Shown here: positions 1-9,715 of the stretch, in pieces | How positions within the stretch are numbered: position 1 is the first letter of the stretch | Layout: every line of letters starts with the position of its first letter | NCBI RefSeq assembly: GCF_000695835.1 | Contig: NZ_CP007521.1 | Span: forward strand, 729,842-793,841 | DNA: 64,000 bases | Origin: Mycoplasmopsis californica | Lineage (GTDB): Bacteria > Bacillota_I > Bacilli_A > Mycoplasmatales > Metamycoplasmataceae | Direction of reading: 5' to 3' | Program-made: the position numbers and the translations under genes | The notes under the pieces: generated by a model | Seen by the model: only the letters and a program-made list of their open reading frames with translations | Told to the model about the DNA's origin: nothing | The model's database searches: none

Positions 1-452
1 ATTTTGATTCTATTGACTTCCATGATAAGCAAAAATTATCTAAACTTTTCTTTGCTGAGGTAGTTTCATTAGCAAATTCAACTCAAAAACACGTTTGTGA
101 GTTGAATATTAAACCATCGCAACTTGTTGAAGCTATTAATCTTTTAGAAAATGAGGTTATTAGCGGACGTTCGTTTAAAAAACTTGTTCCTTTATTACAA
201 AATAACTCAAAATCATTAGATGACCTAGTTCAAGAGAATAAACTGGCACAAATATCAGATACTGAAACAATAACTAAATGAGTTTTAGAAATCATTTCAC
301 AAAATGAACAGGCAATTTCTGAATATCCAAATCGTCCTGAACGTGTTTTAAAAATGATTCAAGGTTCATTAATGAAAATATCTGACGGGCAAATTAATCC
401 CAATAAAGCTTCCCAAATAGTACAATCAATCCTTGAACAAAAATTTAATTAA
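1..452 (+). CDS. gatB: Asp/Glu-tRNA amidotransferase subunit B, C-terminal part
   Basis: GatB, with GatA and GatC, converts mischarged Glu-tRNA(Gln) or Asp-tRNA(Asn) into the correct amide form in the cytoplasm. Only the last ~149 residues are here; the gene enters from the left edge, with codons starting at base 3. The visible part is the helical GatB/YqeY-type tail that contacts tRNA, ending in a segment of the form GSLMKISDGQINPNKA followed by a short helix. One TGA near base 279 must be read as Trp. The gene ends at a TAA directly followed by a hairpin. The identification rests on the C-terminal domain only, since the catalytic cradle is outside the window. Confidence 0.8.
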
Positions 453-478
453 GCAATTTAATTGCTTTTTTTATTGAA
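451..478 (+). terminator. Terminator after gatB
   Basis: A short AAGCAA...TTGCTT inverted repeat followed by a T run begins at the gatB stop codon. Confidence 0.6.
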
Positions 479-546
479 CAATTTCAGTCAAAAAATCAAT
501 TTATTCCTTTTTTTGCTATTAAAATAAGTTTATGCACAAATAAATT

Positions 547-1101
547 ATGATGAAAAAACTTATAATTCCTGTACCTTTATACCTTCCACTATTTACTGCA
601 TCATGCACAATTTATACTCAGAAATTCGAAGAAAAAACAATTACTAAATATTATGTTGCTGATGGGGATACTATTTACTTTTATAACAATGACAAAAAAA
701 TTGGAATAAGGATACTTGGGATTGACACTCCAGAAACCAAAAAGAAAAATAACGATGTAGCTACCCTTGAAAATCATTTTGCACAGTTAGCAAAAAATGA
801 ACTAATAAACATTCTTAAAAATAAACCGATCAAAATCGAAAAAATTAATGAAGATAAATATGGACGCTGAGTATGTCGAATTTATAATAGCGAAGGTGTA
901 GATGCAGGATTACGCTTAATTAAAGAGGGTTTTGCACGGGTCAAATATCTTGAAAAAATCCCTAAAAATATTAATTATTGAAATAATCACGGCAAAATAA
1001 TTGACTATTTCAACACTTTAAAAAACACAGAAGAAAAAGCAAAAAGAAACAAAAAAGGTATATGAAAACATAAAACTAAGGAAATTTTTAAGAAAAAGTA
1101 G
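547..1101 (+). CDS. Staphylococcal-nuclease-like lipoprotein
   Basis: Predicted surface-anchored thermonuclease-family enzyme of 184 residues, likely to degrade host nucleic acid for salvage. The N-terminus is a lipoprotein signal: two Lys, a hydrophobic stretch, then TASC with Cys20 as the lipidation site. The SNase fold shows as VADGDTIYF, RILGIDTPE and, later, KYGRWV, which correspond to the calcium-binding and active-site segments. The Trp in the last motif is a TGA codon at 868-870, so the gene runs past it to TAG at 1101. No strong ribosome-binding site is visible, and the start could be the second Met at 550. It stands alone between gatB and rplK. Substrate and metal need are inferred from the family. 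Confidence 0.75.
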
Positions 1102-1193
1102 TATTTTCAGTCTCCAATTCAGTCTTTTTTATTCTTTTTTGAAAAAAAGATTTAATATCCTAGTCAAAAATTCCAAACTAAATAAATTTTTAA

Positions 1194-1222
1194 TTTTCAA
1201 AAAAAATATTTTTTAATATAAT
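1194..1222 (+). promoter_or_regulatory. Promoter of rplK-rplA
   Basis: A perfect TATAAT lies at 1217-1222. A weak -35-like TTTTCA lies at 1194-1199, 17 bases upstream. Confidence 0.55.
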
Positions 1223-1249
1223 GAAAAAGCAATTTATATTTAATTGCCT

Positions 1250-1290
1250 CTAAGCTAGTGGGAGATTTATATCGCTAGAACCACCATTAT
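1250..1290 (+). promoter_or_regulatory. Possible ribosomal protein L1 binding leader
   Basis: The 5' leader of rplK has GTGGGAG at 1258-1264 and a matching CCAC at 1281-1284, plus a CTAG repeat (1255-1258 and 1275-1278). GTGGGAG resembles the L1-stalk sequence of 23S rRNA that L1 binds. In bacteria L1 represses the L11-L1 operon by binding such an mRNA mimic. The motif is seen directly; the regulatory role is inferred from family knowledge. Confidence 0.5.
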
Positions 1291-1304
1291 CGAAAGGATA
1301 AAAT

Positions 1305-1757
1305 ATGGCAAAATCAAAAGCTGACATTGTTCGTGTTCGTAAATTGCAATTCAAAGCCGGGCAAGCTAAACCAGGTCCAGCATTAGCTGGTGTTGGTATC
1401 AATATGCCCGACTTTACAAGAGCTTTTAACGATGCGACACGTGATAGAGGAGATGAACCAGTTCCGGTTCAAATTACTGTTTATAAAGATAAGTCATTTG
1501 ACTTTAAAGTGTTTACTGCTCCAGCGAGTTATAAACTTGCTCAAGCAGCAAAAATTACAAAAGGTAGTTCAAACGCTAAAACGACAAAAGTAGCTTCAAT
1601 TACTGTTGAACAATTAAGAGAAATCGCTCAATATAAACTAGTGGATTTAAACACTGATGATGTTGAGGTTGCTATGAAAACAATTGCTGGCACTGCTAGA
1701 AATATGGGTATTACAGTTGAGGGTTACACTGATGCACCGGTTAAAGGAGACAAATAA
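1305..1757 (+). CDS. rplK: 50S ribosomal protein L11
   Basis: L11 forms the GTPase-associated centre of the large subunit with 23S rRNA. The 150-residue protein is full length, with a typical N-terminal domain (LQFKAGQAKPGPALAGVGIN) and a C-terminal rRNA-binding domain ending near TARNMGITV. A ribosome-binding site, GAAAGGA, precedes the ATG. The stop codon overlaps the rplA start as TAATG, so the two are translationally coupled. Expression is probably controlled through the L1-like leader just upstream. No TGA codon is needed in this gene. The identification is secure. Confidence 0.97.
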   Translation: MAKSKADIVRVRKLQFKAGQAKPGPALAGVGINMPDFTRAFNDATRDRGDEPVPVQITVYKDKSFDFKVFTAPASYKLAQAAKITKGSSNAKTTKVASITVEQLREIAQYKLVDLNTDDVEVAMKTIAGTARNMGITVEGYTDAPVKGDK

Positions 1758-2449
1758 TGGCTAAAATTGGTAAAAAAATTAAAGCTGCTTGAGAATCTTT
1801 TGACAAAAACGTTGCTTATGACCTAAAAGAAGCAATTGACTTAGCAAAAAGAACTTCATATTCAAAATTTGACGGTTCAATTGAATTAGTCTTCAAATTA
1901 AACTTAGACGTTCGTAAAGCGGAACAACAACTACGTGGAGCCGTTTTACTACCTAATGGTACAGGTAAAAATGTCAGAGTGCTAGTAGTTACAAACAACC
2001 CGGAAAAACAAAAAGCCTCAACAGCGGCAGGAGCTGATCAAGTTGTTGATGGAGCAGCTTTAGAACAAAAAATCAAAGAAGATGACTTCGATTTCGATGT
2101 TATGGTTGCTGACCCAGCAATGATGCCAATTTTAGGTAAATACGGTAAAAAACTTGGGCCTAAAGGTCTAATGCCTAACCCCAAAACTGGTACAGTTACT
2201 CCAACACCTGAAAAAGCAGTTGAAGAATTGAAAAAAGGTAAAGCTAACTATAGAACTGATAAAGCCGGTATTGTTCATACACAAATCGGTAAAGTATCAA
2301 TGGACACTGACAAACTTGTAGAAAACGCACAAACAGTTATCTCTCTAATTAAAAAACTTAAACCATCAACCGTTAAAGGTGCATACATGCAAAATATTGT
2401 TGTTTCACCAACAATGGGTCCTGGTATTAAAGTTAAAATTGAAAAATAA
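1757..2449 (+). CDS. rplA: 50S ribosomal protein L1
   Basis: L1 builds the mobile L1 stalk of the large subunit near the E site and, in many bacteria, represses its own operon. The full 230 residues are present once the TGA at 1790-1792 is read as Trp. The start ATG at 1757 overlaps the rplK stop. Recognisable segments include the central GKYGKKLGPKGLMPNPKTGT and the C-terminal VVSPTMGPGIKV. The ATG at 1757 is chosen because it restores the basic N-terminal region and is coupled to rplK. A strong terminator follows the TAA. Confidence 0.96.
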
Positions 2450-2453
2450 TTTC

Positions 2454-2480
2454 ATCCAAGCAATAGCTTGGATTTTTTTA
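2454..2480 (+). terminator. Terminator after rplA
   Basis: ATCCAAG and CTTGGAT form a perfect 7-bp stem with a 6-base loop, followed by seven T. Confidence 0.85.
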
Positions 2481-2577
2481 AAAAAACGTAAAACACTGAC
2501 CTCTACTAACAAAATTAAAGTACAATTAATCTTTTTTACCTTGGTATATTGACCCATAGTTTATAATATAAAACATT

Positions 2578-3657
2578 ATGGAACAGACAATGTATAAATC
2601 ACTTTTGGCAATTAAAAATAAATTTGATGAATTGAACCAAAAACTTTCAGACGATAGCGTTATTCAAGATATTAAGGAATATACACGCATAAATAGAGAA
2701 ATTCGTAAGATTAATGATATTGCTAAGGCATTCACGACATTTCAAAATTTAGAAAAAGACATAATTTCAGCCAAAGAAATGCTATCTTCAAAAGATCCTG
2801 AAGAGGTTTTGTTTGCCAAAACAATCATTGACGAAAACACCCCTAAAATGATCCAACTTGAAGATGAGTTGAAAATTTTAATTTTACCTAAAGATGAAAA
2901 TGATGATAAAAACGTAATTATTGAAATTAGAGGAGCAGCCGGGGGTGATGAAGCTAATATTTTTGCTGGCGATTTATTTAGAATGTACACAAAATACGCC
3001 GATGAAATAGGTTTTAAATACAAAACAATTTCGTCATCAGCTGCTAGTGCCGGCGGATTTAGTCAAATTGTCTTTGTTGTTCGAGGTGAAAATGCATATT
3101 CAAAATTAAAATTCGAAACAGGTGTTCATAGAGTCCAAAGAATACCAACTACCGAGTCATCTGGGCGCATTCACACATCGACAGTGACAGTTACAGTCAT
3201 GCCTGAATTAGATGATAGCATCGATATCGAAATTAAACCAAATGAAATAACAGTTGATACATTCCGTTCATCAGGAGCTGGTGGACAAAGCGTTAACACT
3301 ACTGACTCAGCAGTTAGAATTACTCACATTCCAACTGGAATTGTAGTTACCTCGCAAGACGAAAGAAGTCAAATAGCTAACCGTGAGTCTGCTATGTCTG
3401 TTTTAAAATCTAAGTTATATGACCTTGAAATGCAAAAAAAACAAAATGAAGAATCTAATTATCGTAAGCTTGCTGGACATGGCGATAGAAGCGAAAAAAT
3501 TAGAACATATAATTATCCACAAGACCGTGTTACTGACCATCGAATCGGGTTTTCAACCTCTTTAAAACAAGTGATTGAAGGTAAATTAGAACCTATTATT
3601 CAAAGCTTGTTGACCGAAGAACAAAATCAAAAAATTGCTACAAGCGGACTGAAATAA
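2578..3657 (+). CDS. prfA: Peptide chain release factor 1
   Basis: RF1 recognises UAA and UAG in the ribosomal A site and triggers peptide release. The 359-residue protein has the GGQ catalytic loop ([10 protein letters not shown]) and an RF1-type anticodon tripeptide region reading RIPTTES, matching the P-x-T rule for RF1. Since UGA encodes Trp here, RF1 should be the only class I factor needed, and no RF2 is seen in the window. The start at 2578 is the first ATG; 2590 is an alternative. The stop overlaps the prmC start, so the factor and the enzyme that methylates its GGQ glutamine are coupled. Confidence 0.96.
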   Translation: MEQTMYKSLLAIKNKFDELNQKLSDDSVIQDIKEYTRINREIRKINDIAKAFTTFQNLEKDIISAKEMLSSKDPEEVLFAKTIIDENTPKMIQLEDELKILILPKDENDDKNVIIEIRGAAGGDEANIFAGDLFRMYTKYADEIGFKYKTISSSAASAGGFSQIVFVVRGENAYSKLKFETGVHRVQRIPTTESSGRIHTSTVTVTVMPELDDSIDIEIKPNEITVDTFRSSGAGGQSVNTTDSAVRITHIPTGIVVTSQDERSQIANRESAMSVLKSKLYDLEMQKKQNEESNYRKLAGHGDRSEKIRTYNYPQDRVTDHRIGFSTSLKQVIEGKLEPIIQSLLTEEQNQKIATSGLK

Positions 3658-4367
3658 TGCCAACTATTGAAGAATTAATTCAAGAAAAAAAGCGATATGG
3701 ATTAGAACCGACTGTTAGTGCAGATGAGATTGAATTACTGAAAAATAATATGCCAATTCAATATATTATGGGATATGTTGAATTTTTAAATACACGTATA
3801 AATTTAGAACATAAAGTTTTAATACCACGCTATGAAACTGAAGAGATGGTAGATCTTGTTTTAAAAAAACATATTCCTAAAGCTACTGATTTTAAGGTTT
3901 TAGATCTATGTTGTGGTTCAGGTTTTATTGGTCTAGCAATCAAAAAAAATGCCCCATGAGTAAGTGTTACTTTAAGCGATATTGACACTGAAGCTATTAC
4001 TCAAACCCGGAAAAATTCAATTGTTAATTTCGGTTCTGATGAGTGTGTAAAAATTATCAAAAGCAATCTATTTAACAGTATAACCGGCAAATTTGACCTA
4101 ATTATTTCTAACCCTCCTTATCTTGATGATAAAGTTATTTTGAAGAATAATAATTCCCTAATTCACGAACCACAACAAGCACTATATGCCCCAAATAAAG
4201 GTTGATATTACTACGATTTAATACTGTCGCAATATAAGAAATACCTTAAACCTAATGGAAAGCTAATTCTCGAAATTAATCCTCTTCATTCTGATAAATG
4301 AGAGCAAATTCGAGAAGCTAAAATCATAAAAGATATTAACGGGAAAAATCGTTTTGTTATTGTATAA
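3657..4367 (+). CDS. prmC: Release factor glutamine methyltransferase
   Basis: PrmC (HemK) transfers a methyl group from S-adenosylmethionine to the glutamine of the RF1 GGQ motif. The 236-residue protein has a short N-terminal helical part, then a Rossmann methyltransferase domain with the SAM loop LDLCCGSGFIGLA and the substrate motif NPPY in IISNPPYLD. Two TGA codons are read as Trp. The ATG overlaps the prfA stop (TAATG). The protein is shorter than E. coli PrmC because the N-terminal domain is reduced. acpP starts 7 bases after its stop. Confidence 0.93.
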
Positions 4368-4374
4368 TAACGGT

Positions 4375-4599
4375 ATGAATATTAAAGATTTAGTTATTAA
4401 TCAAATTCAAAAATACACAAAAGTGAAAGTAGAAATGGACTCTTTACTTAAAGAATTAAAAATTGATTCTTTAAGTCTTGCCGAATTGGTTTTTGAACTA
4501 GAAGAACAATTAAAAATTCGTGTGAGCGACGACGAATTAATGAAAATAAAATCTATTAAAGATGTTGTCGAGTTAATCGAAGCATCAGACAGAGTTTAA
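4375..4599 (+). CDS. acpP: Acyl carrier protein homologue
   Basis: This small acidic protein of 74 residues carries the phosphopantetheine attachment motif in KIDSLSLAELVF, with Ser32 as the modified residue. Carrier proteins tether acyl groups as thioesters. No fatty acid synthesis gene is seen in this window, and many mycoplasmas lack that pathway, so the job here may be acyl transfer in lipid or lipoprotein handling (inference). The ATG at 4375 is preferred to an in-frame TTG at 4354 that lies inside prmC. It is the last gene of prfA-prmC-acpP. Confidence 0.88.
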   Translation: MNIKDLVINQIQKYTKVKVEMDSLLKELKIDSLSLAELVFELEEQLKIRVSDDELMKIKSIKDVVELIEASDRV

Positions 4600-4608
4600 C
4601 CATTTCCA

Positions 4609-4640
4609 TAAACATTAGTGCCTTATAACGCTAATGTTTA
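4609..4640. repeat. Inverted repeat after acpP
   Basis: TAAACATTAG and CTAATGTTTA form a perfect 10-bp inverted repeat around a 12-base spacer. There is no direct T run. It precedes the bidirectional terminator and may help end or stabilise the acpP transcript. Confidence 0.6.
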
Positions 4641-4652
4641 TATTTCACAATT

Positions 4653-4679
4653 AAAAAAACAGGTCTCCCTGTTTTTTTT
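4653..4679. terminator. Bidirectional terminator between convergent genes
   Basis: AAAAAACAGG-TCTC-CCTGTTTTTT serves acpP on one strand and the leftward membrane-protein gene on the other. Confidence 0.85.
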
Positions 4680-4686
4680 AATCTTT

Positions 4687-5421
4687 CTAACCTCTAAATA
4701 AATTATATATGTAGTATGCTGCATAAATGTAGTCATAAAATAATCTAAATCCAAAGTAGATTGAATATTTTAATCAAAGCAATTTAGATTGTTCTTGATT
4801 TTCATAAGATTTAAAATTATTATTAAATTTAACAATCAAGTATCAATCAAGAGCCATATATGCTAGCATCAATGCTAATCCCAGGAACGAAAACATTGTA
4901 GTAGCTCAACTTCGACTAACGAATCATACAACAATCAAAAAAACAAGTGTTGTAACCAACAATACTGATATAACTATTGATAAAAAAGTTACATTTATTT
5001 TCATGAAATAAGCTAGTGTTCCTAAAATCAACATAGCAACAAGAGGAATAAATAATGAAGCTAATAATAAATTAATATTTATTGACCCTAATCCACTAAA
5101 ACTTATCGCACTTAAAATAAATATCCCTAAAACAATAGATGTTATTGCAGTATAAGGTATTGAGATATAAATTGGCATTCTTAAACCAAAAGCGAAAAAG
5201 ATAATTACTAAAATTATTTCTAAAATTAGTGATATTGTAAATACCGGTATAAATATCTTTGTACTTTTAGCAAAAAAATTGACAAAAATCATTCCTGCTG
5301 CAATTGCTAAAATTAAATTTAAAGCAAAAACAATTATTGAACCAACTATTACTTTATTTCCAACTTTTCCTTTTAATTGGCTGTTTGAGCCAACATCTGA
5401 TGAATAAAACTGATTTTCCAT
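4687..5421 (-). CDS. Polytopic membrane protein, Bax inhibitor-1-like
   Basis: This is a 244-residue integral membrane protein with about seven hydrophobic segments after a short polar N-terminus. The fragment visible under the standard code stops at TGA 4924-4926; under code 4 it continues to TAG at 4687. The last two segments carry one Asp each, in YMALDWYL and in FRLFYDYIYAAYYIYNLFR. Paired aspartates there are the mark of the BI-1/YetJ family of calcium-leak channels, and the end resembles the LYLDFxNLFxxLLR signature. The match is by eye and the ligand is unknown. It is monocistronic and converges on acpP. Confidence 0.5.
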
Positions 5422-5442
5422 AACCTAAATGATATCACAAAA

Positions 5443-5466
5443 TAAAAAAAATCACCTTTCGGTGAT
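5443..5466 (-). terminator. Terminator of the tRNA-Tyr/tRNA-Gln unit
   Basis: On the minus strand, ATCACC-GAAA-GGTGAT is followed by eight T, starting just after the tRNA-Gln CCA. Confidence 0.9.
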
Positions 5467-5467
5467 A

Positions 5468-5542
5468 TGGCTGCCCCTGTTAGATTCGAACTAACGCATG
5501 TTGGTACCAAAAACCAATGCCTTACCGCTTGGCGAAGGGGCA
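5468..5542 (-). tRNA. tRNA-Gln(UUG)
   Basis: A 75-nt cloverleaf with encoded CCA. The acceptor pairs TGCCCCT with AGGGGCA. The anticodon stem TTGGT/ACCAA holds loop TTTTGGT with anticodon TTG. The T arm carries GTTCGAATC. It probably depends on the GatCAB amidotransferase whose gatB end opens this window. Confidence 0.95.
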
Positions 5543-5545
5543 AAA

Positions 5546-5630
5546 TGGTGGAGGGGGAGGGATTCGAACCCCCGAACCGTTAGGAAGTGGGTTACAGCCA
5601 CCCGCGTTTGGCCGCTTCGCTACCCCTCCA
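5546..5630 (-). tRNA. tRNA-Tyr(GUA)
   Basis: An 85-nt class II tRNA with a long variable arm, encoded CCA and anticodon GTA in loop CTGTAAC. It lies 3 bases upstream of tRNA-Gln and is transcribed with it. Confidence 0.95.
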
Positions 5631-5652
5631 CATTGCTAAAATTAGCATAGTA

Positions 5653-5658
5653 ATTATA
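5653..5658 (-). promoter_or_regulatory. -10 box of the tRNA-Tyr/Gln unit
   Basis: A perfect TATAAT on the minus strand, 22 bases upstream of the tRNA-Tyr 5' end. Confidence 0.6.
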
Positions 5659-5901
5659 ATACAATTTTTATTTTTGCCAATATTTTTATAAAAATTTATA
5701 TTTTCCGGATTTGTGCAAGAAATAAATAATCATAGCGTGCGTTGTTAAAGTGGAATAAATCAATTTACCATCTGTTTTCCACTAAATAATATTAAAAAGA
5801 AATAATTTACACCTAAATCAATATTTTATGTGTAAATCAACTCAATTAAAGCTAGTATATTTACATTGAAAGTATAATATAAATATCAATTAGGAGATAT
5901 C

Positions 5902-6435
5902 ATGGAATTAACGGATGTTTATGACAATAATAGACAAATTATCAGAAAAAATGATCCACGCAAATCCAATTTAAAAGAAGGAGAGCATAAATTATTTGTT
6001 TTTCTCTGTTTGTTTAATCAAGAAGGTAAAATGCTTGTGCAAAAGCGTGCAAAAAATAAGCAAATATTTGGGGGATATTGAGAATTTAGCGCCGGTGGTG
6101 GCACATTAAGTGGGGAATCGAGTTATCAAGCTATCCAAAGAGAGACAATGGAAGAATTAGGATTTAATTATAAAAGCAAATATCCTAAGCCGTTTATTTC
6201 TCTAAATTTAAGAAATTTTATCTGCGACTATTATGTCTCTGAATGTAATTGAAATATTTCTCAATTTCAGTTTGATAAGAATGAAATTGATGAAATACGC
6301 TGAATGACTAAAGAAGAAATTTATGAAGCTGTTGATTCTAATTCGTTTATCCCTTACTATAAGTCACTTATCGATCTCTTATTTTCAACACGCAAAACTC
6401 CATACACAAGACTAAGTGACCAATCGTTAATATAA
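5902..6435 (+). CDS. Nudix hydrolase
   Basis: Nudix enzymes hydrolyse nucleoside diphosphates linked to another moiety. The 177-residue protein has a clear Nudix box, GGTLSGESSYQAIQRETMEE followed by LG, which fits GX5EX7REUXEEXGU. The segment just before it (QIFGGYWEFSAGG) is also typical. Three TGA codons are read as Trp. A good ribosome-binding site, TTAGGAGATATC, precedes the ATG. The kinase gene starts 10 bases after its stop, so the two likely form an operon. The substrate cannot be told; candidates are oxidised nucleotides or a CDP-alcohol. Confidence 0.85.
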
Positions 6436-6445
6436 AGGATGTTTT

Positions 6446-7864
6446 ATGTACACAAAATTTATTGAAAATAAAATCCCAAAAGACATATATAAACAGTTAG
6501 AAAATATTGAATTTATTTATAAAGGTTTTCATAATTATACATTTAAGTGTCTTTTTCAAGGAATTATGTGTCAATTGCGCCTGCCAATTTCTGATTTAGT
6601 TAATCACGATATTGAGGCAAGAGTTCTTAGTCATCTTAGCTCAACAATTTATTACAAAGACGGTATCTTAATCAGAAAATGATTTGAAGGCCAAACACTG
6701 GAAAAAATAAACCTTACACAAAAGATTCAGCGTGCTGTTATACAAAAAATTAAAGAATTTCACAAAATGGATATCGAGGTTCCACAAATTGACTTATTCA
6801 CATATGGGAGGGGTACTGAAAAATATCAAAAATTAGTACAAAAATACTCAAAAACTAATGAATTAGTCACCTCACACTCAGACTTATCGGCCAAAAATGT
6901 TTTAATAAATGACAATGGCGAAATAGAGTTAATTGACTTTGAATGAGTTAGAAAAGCACATCCTTTTTTCGATGCTTTAACACTTGTACAAGCTCAAAAT
7001 TTTGATAAAGAAATAGTCATGCAAGAATTTAACATTAGTGCACAAGAATTTGAAGAAATGAGTTACATCACTGATGAATTTAGAGAAAATGCTTACAAAA
7101 TCAAATATAGCAATATTGCAGTTGATGACCAGGCAAAACAACTGACACAAGGTTATACTAATACTTCTTTTGTTAAAAATGATCTTTTCATCCAAAAAAA
7201 ACACAAAAACGCTTTTAATCACTTAAATCCCTTAAAAATTTTTGATAAACTCGAACCAAATGAAAAAGTAATTTACGAAGATGAGCAAATAATTATTCGT
7301 AAATTCATAAACAATAAAGAATTCAGTTTTGATGACACTACAATTCAGGAAAAAATTGTTAAAGCTATTGCTCAATTACACACATTTTCAGTAAAATTGC
7401 AAAAAAATCAAATTGCTGAGCGTATTAAATACTACGTAAATAAGTTAAAAAACCATGAAAAATATAATGCTTGCTTTTCTGAAAATTTAAAGCAAAAAAT
7501 TATTGATAATTCACTTACATTACCTAATGAAGTTCCAAGCCATAATGATTTAAATCGTGAAAATATTATTCTCAACACTAGTGACCAAATTAAATTTATT
7601 GATTTTGAATACTGCTCAATGAATTCAAAATATTTTGATTTAGCATATCATTGTTCAGACTTGGATTATGATGTCGATACTGAGCTAAAAATACTCAATT
7701 TGTATGCTAAATACACTGGTTTTTCAGTGAATTTAGATGAATATTACAGAGTTAAAGCAATTGTAAATTTTTATGGAATTTCCTGATCTTTAACCTACAA
7801 TCCTGATTTTAATTTTGATTGATTGGCTAAGCATGTTTTTGTTAATATCAAGTTTTTAAAATAA
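6446..7864 (+). CDS. Tandem choline-kinase/APH-fold kinase, two catalytic domains
   Basis: This 472-residue protein joins two copies of the aminoglycoside phosphotransferase/choline kinase (LicA-like) fold. Domain 1 (about residues 1-205) has a glycine-loop-like GFHNYTF, the catalytic loop SHSDLSAKN (Asp146) and IDFEW. Domain 2 (about 230-472) has GYTNTSF, SHNDLNREN (Asp368) and IDFEY. TGA codons at 6680 and near 6943 split it under the standard code, but no TAA or TAG interrupts the frame. Both domains keep the catalytic Asp, the downstream Asn and the metal-binding Asp, so both may be active. Choline, ethanolamine or thiamine are possible substrates; none is proven. It follows a Nudix gene in the same operon. 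Confidence 0.75.
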
Positions 7865-7923
7865 CATAAGAGCTGTCAAGTTTAACAAATTAGATATTTT
7901 AATTTTCAATTATAATTCTATAT

Positions 7924-8835
7924 ATGTTAAAGTTAGAAGTAAATTATAAGGAACGTATAGATAAATACATATCGGACAATAGTGAATTATCACGCAATGA
8001 TGTTAAGCAATTAATACTACAAGGAGCAGTCTACCTAAATGACAATACAATTCCAGTTAATAAGCCAAATTATATTGTTCAGCAAGGTTGGAATATAACA
8101 ATTACAAAACTCATTGAAAAACAAACGGATGTGGTACCAACTAGAATGGATTTAGACATCATCTATGAAGATGATGATTTAGTAGTTTTGAATAAGCCAT
8201 CAGATTTAGTAGTTCATCCAGCTCCGGGGCACTACGAGGATACATTGGTAAATGGATTATTACACCATTTTAAAACCCTTTCAAATGAAAATGGTTTATT
8301 GCGACCAGGAATAGTTCATAGAATTGACAAGGATACCAGCGGGCTTTTAATTATTGCTAAAAATAACTTAACGCATATTAAGCTTGTTGAAATGTTAAAA
8401 AATCATGAAATAAAACGTTCGTACATTGCAATTTGTGATGGTTTAATTCAAAATAAAAACACTAAAATAAACCTCCCAATCAATAGACACGCTAATGATC
8501 GTAAAAAAATGACTGTACATCGTGATGGTAAAGAATCTGTAACAAATGTCACCCTTTTAAAACATTTTTACATAGATAAAATGCCAAAATCATTAGTTCT
8601 TTGTGAATTGGAAACTGGGCGTACTCATCAAATTAGAGTTCACCTAAAATACATAGGTCATCCGGTTTATGGGGACGCTGTCTACAATAAAAAAGTTGAT
8701 GATTTTAATCAACGTCTTCATGCTTATAAGTTGAATTTTATACATCCGATGACCGGAAAAGAAATCAATGTTTTTGCACCTGTGCCCAATGAATTTGCAA
8801 TTGCTGACTTCGATTTTAATACATTATTTAAATAA
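7924..8835 (+). CDS. RluA/RluD-family pseudouridine synthase
   Basis: This enzyme isomerises uridine to pseudouridine in rRNA (RluD type) or other RNAs. The 303 residues include an N-terminal S4 RNA-binding domain (about 1-75) and a catalytic domain with VHRIDKDTSGLLIIAKN, where Asp135 is the catalytic residue. ETGRTHQIRVHLKYIGHPV is the usual second conserved block. The length is normal for RluD. It starts 59 bases after the kinase gene. The exact target uridine cannot be decided from sequence. Confidence 0.9.
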   Translation: MLKLEVNYKERIDKYISDNSELSRNDVKQLILQGAVYLNDNTIPVNKPNYIVQQGWNITITKLIEKQTDVVPTRMDLDIIYEDDDLVVLNKPSDLVVHPAPGHYEDTLVNGLLHHFKTLSNENGLLRPGIVHRIDKDTSGLLIIAKNNLTHIKLVEMLKNHEIKRSYIAICDGLIQNKNTKINLPINRHANDRKKMTVHRDGKESVTNVTLLKHFYIDKMPKSLVLCELETGRTHQIRVHLKYIGHPVYGDAVYNKKVDDFNQRLHAYKLNFIHPMTGKEINVFAPVPNEFAIADFDFNTLFK

Positions 8836-8852
8836 AATAAAAAAGGAGAAAT

Positions 8853-9698
8853 ATGAATCCATTCTTTAATAAAAATACACCAACAGTTGAAGAACTTTGA
8901 AAAGATGAAAAATCAAAATATCGCAAATTCGCTGTTGGTTCAGTAGTTTCATCAATCTTTTTGTCTCTATTATCAATCGCTCTGTGTCTTGTCTCAATAT
9001 TTATTTTTGCATTGGGCGATGGCTCTACACAAGACCAAGCTCAAAATAGAATTAGCGATAAATATGCAAGCATGGTGATACAATGTATCTCTGTAGTCAT
9101 TATTTTATTTATAACAATTAAATTTTTAATAAGTATTAAAAACTCATATCGTAATAAATCATTTGAGCATCTGAATTTAGGTACTTTAATGGTTTTTGGT
9201 TTTATATCATTTATTGGATTTATTGAGATTTTAGGATTTTTAATTTATCATCAAAACACGTCAAATAGCTACCTAGAACCTTTACAAATCACTCGTATTG
9301 TTTTAAATATTATTTTTTCCCTAGCTTCTGTTGTCCTATATTATGCGTTTTTCAGAAATCTTAGAATTATTGCCGCTAAGTTTATTAATGCTCGTAATTT
9401 TGAATTATTCACAAAAGAAGTTGAAAATATGGATCCTTCAAATCCACTATACAATTTATTTAAGTCTATGGCTCCTGAAAAACAAGAAATGACAGATAAA
9501 CCTAACACGGACGAAGAGCCTGCCGAAATTATTGACAATGACAACAAAGAACACAAAAAGCAACAAATCCAAAAAATGTTAGATTTACCTATTCAGAATC
9601 TATATATTATTGCCGAAAAATTAAATATTAGTGGATACGATAAAATGGATAAAGAAGAATTAGCCAACTTAATTTACGAAATAACAAATAAGAAATAA
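8853..9698 (+). CDS. Four-TM membrane protein with Rho_N/SAP-like tail
   Basis: A 281-residue protein of unknown function. A short polar N-terminus (with one TGA Trp near residue 15) precedes four hydrophobic segments between about residues 28 and 160. A charged linker rich in Glu, Asp, Asn and Lys follows. The last ~45 residues, from MLDLPIQNLYIIAEKLNIS through DKMDKEELANLIYEI, resemble a Rho_N or SAP helix-extended-loop-helix module, which usually binds nucleic acid. Such a tail on a membrane protein is unusual. A strong AAAAGGAGAA ribosome-binding site precedes the ATG. It lies 17 bases after rluD and 17 bases before the nitroreductase remnant. Confidence 0.6.
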
Positions 9699-9715
9699 AA
9701 AATAAAGGATTAATT

